Source: Argopecten irradians
Lineage: Eukaryota; Mollusca; Bivalvia; Pectinida; Pectinidae
Direction of reading: 5' to 3'
DNA length: 64,000 nucleotides
Assembly (NCBI RefSeq): GCF_041381155.1
Contig: NC_091134.1
Location: 65,456,969 to 65,520,968, forward strand
Shown: piece by piece, positions 38,701-47,700 of the stretch
Position numbering within the stretch: the first letter of the stretch is position 1
Layout of the letters: each line of letters begins with the position of its first letter
Position numbers and translations under genes: made by a program
Notes under the pieces: generated by a model
What the model saw: only the letters and a program-made list of their open reading frames with translations
What the model was told of the DNA's origin: nothing
The model's database searches: none

Positions 38701-41700
38701 TTACCTCAATAAAGGTTTCATTAGTTTGTACAGGCTAATTTGAATGGTGACTCATGTAATTTTCTTCATTACTTATAAGCCCATGCATGTCGTCTTCTTC
38801 ATCAAACATAATATCATGTAGAATTTCAAAATCGATATCCTAAAGTTCAATTCTGGAAAGAACTGTCAAATCAGAGAGAGCAGACGACGGAACAGAGGCA
38901 TTTTTTTCTTTTTAATAAATTGCACATATCTAAAAATATCCCAGTAATATAATTATTTTGTTTGCATGTATTTTATGTTATAAGGTTCATCCATGGTTTA
39001 TTTCATCCAATTAACTGTCTTTTTTTCCTTCGAAGTAGGTGGAAAAGGGAATTACCCTTAAAAGAAGTTCCGGTCAGTAGGGTGATAAAATACCTTGTAT
39101 CACTATTGTATCATAGCACAGGATAAAACATTTGATATGACCACATTAACCTGAATAACAAATTCGGACCACAACACTTAATGTAAGTCACTTACCTTAC
39201 TGAATGGCGCCAATAGCGGAATGTTTATCCCCACACCATGCCAGGCCATGCCTTGATTTCCAGACCTCGACCATTTGGAATAAATGATACTCTCATGTTT
39301 GACATAGACAGTCAAAGTCCCCATAGAAGTCCCATACATGTGGTAGGTGAAGGTGAGACATAGTGGTTCAGTCACTTAAATAGAAAGGTTAATGGTGTTT
39401 ACATATCTACCATAGTCACTTGGATTCTCAAATGTTTTCGCCCTGATGCTAGTGATGAATAAAACTCAAGGCATACACTGTAATAAACGTCTGTCGATAT
39501 AACTGCTTTATGTTTGATAAAAGTACTATTGGTAAGACGTGATAAAGACGAAGGATAAAGTGATCGACTTCCAGCGTAAACTGTTGATTATAATAAAACA
39601 GCTCCATTTTAATGTAATCTTTCATCCAACAGTATCAACGTTATAAAAATGTACATGTGTGCGCAAATCGCAGGATAGCTGCTATTTCTTTTCCTAAAAC
39701 TAGCTTTAATTTCAAATCAGTCCTGTACGTTTTCCGATTGCTACACAAATCGGTTATAAAGTGACTATAGTCAGTACAGTTATCGCCCGAAGTGGGTCTG
39801 TCGATCAGTCTTACATGGTATATCTTGTGATGAAAGAACCGCTACGTCACCGGCGATTTGAGGGTTAGAGGCCTCTATGTATGCGTACGATGTACCTTCA
39901 ACAGCCGAACTGGGCCCTGTATTTTGGGATAAAGTGCTTCCAGTCTACAAGAGAGGTTCGATGAAAGTACAACATTTGTTTTACATGTTTATTCCATCGA
40001 TAAATATGGCATTTCTAAATTTTTAATAATACCGTAGAGAGTAAAATACTGGTGTAATGTATTAAGATTTGAATCATTATGCCCAGTTAGCAAAGATAGT
40101 ACCGATAAAGTAATGAAATACGGGAGAGTAACTGAACAGGAAAAATATATGAATTGCTGCAATCCTGACGTTACATATACATTTTGATTGCCGAATTATG
40201 TAGACTATTTGCTGCTGAGCAAACCACTTTTTTGTGTTCTAAGATACTTCATTAACTATCCACCATAGTATTCAGAGCTGTAGACGCCAGTTTTCTGTGT
40301 CAATCGACTACCCGATTTTGTAATTTGTTGATCATCTAAAAATGTATTTACACATTTAAAAACTTACTAACCAGCAGTCGTAATTTTTTTAATTCTGATA
40401 CATATACATGTACTGGGTGTTAACTCAATGGGTCCTATATAAATTTACTGTTGAATGTATCTATTACTATACTTTCCTGTATTTCTAATATTTGACATTT
40501 AATTCATTTAATGATGTTATTTACAAATTGATTCTGTATCATGGGGGTACAGAGACATTTCCATCATGCTTGAACTTCATTGTAAATTTTATCTCAAACC
40601 TAGTTTTGTGCGTTATGCAATCATCATTTTGTTTAATATTTGCGGTCATGTGTGTATATCATCACTATTTTTTTACGAGAGAAGACGGATTATAAGTTTA
40701 CAACTTGTGTCTAATCCCATTTGTATATAACGTGCAAATAAAATATGTTTAAATCAAATCAGAGCTGTATCTTTACACTATTTTATTCTGCATAACTAAT
40801 GTTACATTTGTACATTTGTAATACCATGGTTATGTCATTATGCCACTTTTATTCAATCAAAACATTCTGATTTAAGATCTAATTATTAAAAGTTATAAAA
40901 TGTATCATGCAGTCATCGAGATGTCAAGCACACTATTAATAGTACCTGCGGATATGTCCAATTGAAATTGTCGGATGTTTCTTGAGCTAGGAAGCATTCA
41001 TCGCCGACTTCAAATGTACATGTATATAGAGTAGTATCCAAGCCTGTTACATAGAAACACAAAGTTATCAGACATATTTCTATAACATGTCTTCTCCTCA
41101 GTCCTTATCGCTGATATATCCTACGACGGATTCAACGAAATTCTCAATTGAAAAAGAGCGCAAAACACCAAACTAAATAGTAAACATAAACATAGCGATG
41201 ATCTATACGGGACTCCTGGCGAATATATGATCTTAAATAAATGAGTGTTCACTTACAGTACATATATGAGTCTAAGAAAAAAGTCTGAGAAATTTTATCG
41301 TGCATTGGCGAGTTTCGTAAAATATCATTATGAAATAAACACTTTAAGATAAAACAAAATTCAAAACACTTTATATTAAGAAAAACCCAGCGAAGGCCGC
41401 CATTTTGTCTGCCGTTCTCGCAATCCTGACGTCACGCTATTTTTACTGACCTCATTTTATTGTTTTGTCATGGAGTCACAATGAAATTCCCATCAATGTG
41501 AAAATAGAACCAGGCCCTAGCATCATGAAGCAGTATTATAGTGGATATGTTTAGAAATTTGGTCAGGCTGTGCACTTTTTATTAAAGCATGAAACTTGGT
41601 ACATATCAAGAATACAACCAAAGGAAACTTTTAGCCATTTAAAAAAATAGCCTATGACGTCATAGAGGTCATTTTCCAATATGGCCGCCACATATATTTT

Positions 41701-44700
41701 ACTTATCACATATCTTAGCACCAAGTTTTAAATATAATTAATTTGATTTTATATCAAGAACACGGCCGCCACACATATAACACTTCAATCTCTCACAGGG
41801 TTCATTGAAATTGTGGGGACCGCAATGCACCCTGGGAGAGATTGATATAACTTATTACATTACATTTAAGATTTTGATATACAAGTAATTAATTTGACTT
41901 GACATCAAGAATACAACCAAAGGAAAATTTTAATAGAAGATATAGTGATTTTTTTTTATAAATTTGCGGTCATCTTGGAATATGTATTTAATAATGCCAT
42001 AAGTCAACTTATGGGGATTAAAAGCATTATTTTATGACCTATTTCACATTGCTGAAACAAGTCGCTAAAAATAAGTCAAACATGAAAATAATCATGTATA
42101 GGAGATATAGTGATTTTTCTTATAAATTGGCGGCCATCTTGGAAAATGGCCGCCATTTCCACATGCTTTCATAAAAATATGTACATTTTTTTTCACGATC
42201 TATGGTGGCACTAACGGGCCACCAGACTCTTTTCTGTATATACAAACGCAACTTTTTAAACAAAACCTCCAAATAATCTTTTTTATTATTTAACACGATA
42301 AAATACGAATATAAGGCAAAGCTGGAATGTTTCAATTTTCTTTCGATCTTGTTTCTGTCAAAGGCGGAAAACGTCTTAATATGTCGTGTATAAAAAATGC
42401 GCAGGAGCATCACGTTTTATGACGTCATAGCTAACGTTGCCGTGCGCTTGACAACACACAAAGTATATCATTTTGACAAGTATATTTATTTGTGTTGTTA
42501 TATTCAACAGGACATAGAAGTCAGAATATAGGTGTTTGATATTTCTATGGTGTCTGGTATGATGCCATTTGTGCAATAGTTTAATTGTTGGTGGCGGACG
42601 TCTTTTTATTAATACTGTCAGAAAAAAATATAACAAAGAAATAGCTTTGTAACGCGTATTATAAAACTAATTTGGTGACTTAGGGATGTTATTGTTTCAT
42701 GTATGTTAATTATTTACCTAACAGGATAATGTAGGTAGTCTGCCACAGGCGTATTACCTATTCTATTGACAACATTACTTAGCGTCGTGTTACAATGATA
42801 AACGCTAAACTTCTATCAACGCCATTTAGGCCATCATCATGGTGAGTTTCATGTTGTGATAATAATGATTTATATTATTAACGTTGTTTATCATTTATTG
42901 ATTAGCCATTAGGTTTGTGTACCTAGCCCTTGTTATGTTCCCTTTAATTTTTAACGACGCTGTGAATCGTACTGCCACACTGTCTCTGGATGCAATACAT
43001 ACATCATATCATTTATCAATGCAATTGATACGTGTAGATAACTTATACTGATAGTGCTATCAGCCTGACCATATAAATCATAACGTATCAACAACATATC
43101 TCCCGGTTAAAGCTATTAGTTATGTGGTTTTTATTTTTCCGATACAATCACCAAAATTGATTTTAGTTCCATTACATCTCAAATATAATGCGTGAATTTC
43201 TCTCTCAAAGTAGCCGTGGTATACTCTTTGTTTTATTCTGAAAAAAACATCGAGTTCCATAAACGTTTACGAAACTGTATCTATGCAGTCGGCTCCATGA
43301 TTGTCCTACAGCTCATGTAACATGTATTATTATACCTATAATAACGATAAACCTACATTGATGTCCTGGATGTTGCCATTTTAGCGAAAAAAGAAAAGAT
43401 AATGCTGATGATTCCGATAAAATGATTACAGACATTTCCGAGCGCATGGATACAATTTTATTTATAATGAGTAGAGGTACATTTTAATTTGACATAGGGA
43501 ATAGAGATATAAACATATATTTACATATGCCCCTATATAGTCAATGGGAGGGGAGTTGCGTTCAAATTAGCGTAATCGCAATGACGTATGATTACAAACG
43601 CAGTGCAGGCTCGGACTACTTCTAGTTCACGCTTCGATAAGAATTTGCGTCATAAGTTGACGGATTTTAAAATAACAATAAAGAGTTTCTATTAGATCCA
43701 ATTTAATTTATGTATTTGACATCAAAACAAAAGCTGTGTTCAAGCATTGTAACGGTAATAAATAACAAAATGAATCGCTCTAAAACCGGGGAGCACATGT
43801 ACTACTGAAGTGACTATGGAATTCCCCGAACATTCCTGAGGAAAGCCCTCTGGGGTAGCCCCGACCAGCGAATCATGTTGTTATTTATTACCGTTTTGAT
43901 GTCAAATACATATCTAATTGGATCTAATAAAACTCTTTATTGTTATATTGAAATCCGTCAACTTATGACGCAAAATCTTATCGAAGCATGAACTAGAAGT
44001 AGTCCGAACCTGTACTGCGTTTGTATTCATACGTCATTGCGATTACGTTAATTTGAACGCAACTCCCCTCCCATTGACTATATAGGGGCATATGTAAATA
44101 AATTTACATAATGAACTCATTTTGGTAGTCTCTACATTACATTTGTGTAAGTTAGAACAGGAAATTTGTTTATAAAGACAATATATTCCACACGATGGAA
44201 CGGCGATTTTGATGGTGATCGGTTGACGTTACCATGTCAGTATGGTGACGTCATAATGGTCATGTTCTAGCTGTCATTTATAGCTACATAAACTCCATTT
44301 TGGCTTGGTTGGTTAATATGATAATTTGACAAACACAGGTAAGCATTGTAATAGTGAGCAGAGCTTTAAATCTAAAAATGTTCATTGTGTGCAGAGGTAC
44401 ATAATGTTCATTGTGTGCAGAGGTACATATCTTAATTTTACATTGTTAGTGTGTATGTAAATATCTTTATTTTACGTTGTGTGTGAGTAGATGTACATAT
44501 CTTAATTTTACGTTGTAAGTAGATGTACATATCTTAATTTTACGTTGTGAGTAGATGTACATATCTTTATTTTATTGTAAGTAATGTACATATCTTAATT
44601 TTACATTGTAGTAGATGTACATATCTTAATTTTATATTGTAAGTAGATGTACATATCTTAATTTTACATTGTAAGTAGATGTACATATCTTAATTTTACA

Positions 44701-47700
44701 TTGTAAGTATATGTACATATCTTAATTATACGTTGTCAGTATATGTACATATCTTAATTTTACGTTGTCAGTATATGTACATATCTTAATTTTACGTTGT
44801 CAGTATATGTACATATCTTAATTTTACGTTGTAAGTATATGTACATATCTGTATTTTACATTTAGAGTAGAGCTACATATCACTAGCCAGCATTTATCCC
44901 ATATATACATTGTTTATATATGGAGACTGTAATGTTATTATAATGGTGTGGTTGTCAGCTTTACAACATTCACAAGACGTTATTGACAACTTTTTATAAC
45001 TGCAGAAATAGCATCTTCAGGAACGCTTTGGGTCACGTAACAGTTGATTGGACGACTACTATTATTCACTTTATTTCCTATATAAAAACTGTTTTACATT
45101 TTATCAATATTTCGGAAAACGGTGAAAAAACCCATTAAGTACAATTTTCGTATCACCGGCCATTTTCTTATTTCATCAGAATTAATGTATTTTTCATAGA
45201 TAATGCCAACATAATAAAGTAACATAAATCGTCTGTGAATTACCATGGAAATGTTGTGTGAGGTGCGCGAATAATTAATGATGTCTTCGGCAACCGGAAC
45301 GTATGTTTGATGTATAGTTTTCTTCGTCCATCGGAATGAATATAGGACAAGGAGATAGTTTAACAGACCTTAAATTAATCATCAGCCATGGATAAATGTA
45401 TGTGGATTATGATTAGTTTGACTTTCTTTTATTTCTGTATTTCGTTAGTATAGCGGGAATAATTTGTCTGGTCCTACACGTACATCTAGGGTAGCATGTG
45501 CGGTGCGCTAACGCTTTGCGCAGTGAATGCGAGTTCTACATGTAGCCGTCGTCCCATACTATTTTTGGATCCTGAAGTGGAAATGTGTATTTCAAACCGT
45601 TTACAACAAAACATTTTTGCGCCGAGCCCCACAAATTTACAAAAAAAAATATTTGTGAGGATCAACACAAATAATGAAAAAGTGAAGTCGAAGGGAAACC
45701 AGTTGGCCTCTTCATCAAAATCCAAAATAGCCGAGGGTATTGACTTAATCAATTATCAAACATTGGTAAAGTTGGCAGACACGTCTAGTGCCGGTTGGAA
45801 GGGAGTGAAGAAGAGGACAGAGCCAGAACATGGACACATAAAAAAATGAAAGCTAACAAAGCTAAACCCGGACGTCGAAGGAGCAAATACACGCCGTATG
45901 ACGACACGCGGAGCATGTCTATTCCTATCATTGGACAGGATAACTACAAGGGCCTGTCGAAGAGGCCACAGAGACCAAGGATCACGGGATGTGGTTTGCC
46001 TGTGGCAAGCCGGGCCATTGGCGGATGGAGTGTCCAGCTATCCACAAGACATCGTCATCGGCGGGTGTCAGTAAGATATGTATTTTTTGCCATTCTGTGC
46101 ATGCTTGTTGTGAGATGTATGCTCTAATGAACCGGTGTCTAGCACACAAGGCGAGGCGAGTATCAACCAACGGAGACGATTTGTCCGCCCGTTGGCAGAC
46201 TGAAATGTAAGTTCAATCATTGGACAGAACAAGGTACTTGAAATGCAGTTCTGACTATTATTAGCGAAGGTGATATAATTCCCTTTCGAGACCTCCCACC
46301 AGTTTGTAATTTAAATAATAATAAATCGGCAAAAGAAAAATCCCGAGTTTGTCCAATCAGAAATACAAAAGCTGTTACGTTTGAAATGTATATCTGAAGT
46401 CACATCGGCCCCTGATGTAGTCAACCCACTCAGTGTAGCGTACAGCAAGGCTGATAAACCACCCCTAGTTTTGAATTGTAGACACATCATTATGTTTTGC
46501 ATCAATTCAAATTCAAATACGAACAAGTAAAAGTAGCTCGAGACATGTTTGAGGTTGGTGATTACTGTAAATCAAATTTCTTTCGCGGCTGTTAAATTTT
46601 GCGATTTCCATTTCAAAACAAGTTCGAATTGAATTTTGAATGATAATTTCTATAGATGATTAAGATATTAATTCGCGGAGATAAACTTTCGCGAATTCAC
46701 TTGGATCGCGAAATTTGCGAAAATAAACCGCACGCGATTGATAGTTGGTTTACAGTACCTGTATACATTTGACCTAAAATCAGCATATCACCATATAGAC
46801 ATTTCCCTGAGCACCGTGCATATGTAGGCTTCGAATATGAATGTGTTATCGTGGGTAGGATTATTTCAATGCAGACTGTGATTGGCTGTCAGGCCAGACT
46901 GAGTACACGTGAGTTGCACAATTGTTTACCGTCCAGAGCGAGCTGATATGCGTGTGTAATGTTGACAAAGGCAGCTCTAGATGAGAAGGTGGGGGTATTA
47001 AAAATATGTCAGCTGAATGACATGGGTTCCAGACTGAAGGAAACCCGTACATGCACCGCTGTAGTGTGCACCGATGCTTCTGGTGATGGTTTTGGAGGTT
47101 TTGTTTCCTCCTGTATTCATATCCCTTTCGAGCATTGGGATCTTCTTGGCAACATTACCCTGCAGGACAACAGCTGCATGTCCTCATGTGAAGGTAGCTC
47201 TCTGACAGGCGATTGTATATCTAACTGTCTACAGTAGATTTTGTCGCTGGTAAAGATTCAGGTCAGTCGTCCAATAGGAATTAGTATTAGTGAACAGTGA
47301 TTCATTGGATCAGACTACAAACGTGGTATGAATAAAAACGAAATGTCACTCAATTTAACATGGAGGGAGCTCGAGGCTGCAAAAGGGGTTTTCTACAGCA
47401 CAGTTGAACAGATAAAAGGTAAATACGTAAAGTTACTGCTAGACAACAAAAACGTTTGTTCTAATTTTACGTTTCAATTCTAGATGGTGGTGTGTGGGTA
47501 CAGAGGCAATTGACGCTTTTTCTGTTTCCTGCGGCATGGACAACAATTGGCTAGTCCCGCCTCCTAGGTTGGTTTGTAAGATTATCGAAAAAATGAGGAA
47601 CCAAAACGCGTATGGCACTCTGGTAGTTCCTGAATGGAAGTCAGTGCCATTTTGGCCCATTATTTGTAAACAGAGTGGTGTTCACGAGTATGTGAGAGAT

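Noticed and set aside
42120-42636. Minus-strand ORFs in intron 1 as exons
   Set aside because: No domain, no coherent splice phase with exons 1 and 2, which join directly in frame.
44390-44870. A third splice-donor array, because units contain TTGTAAGTA
   Set aside because: The donor-like word is on the plus strand, antisense to the host gene, and no exon end matching the unit was found.
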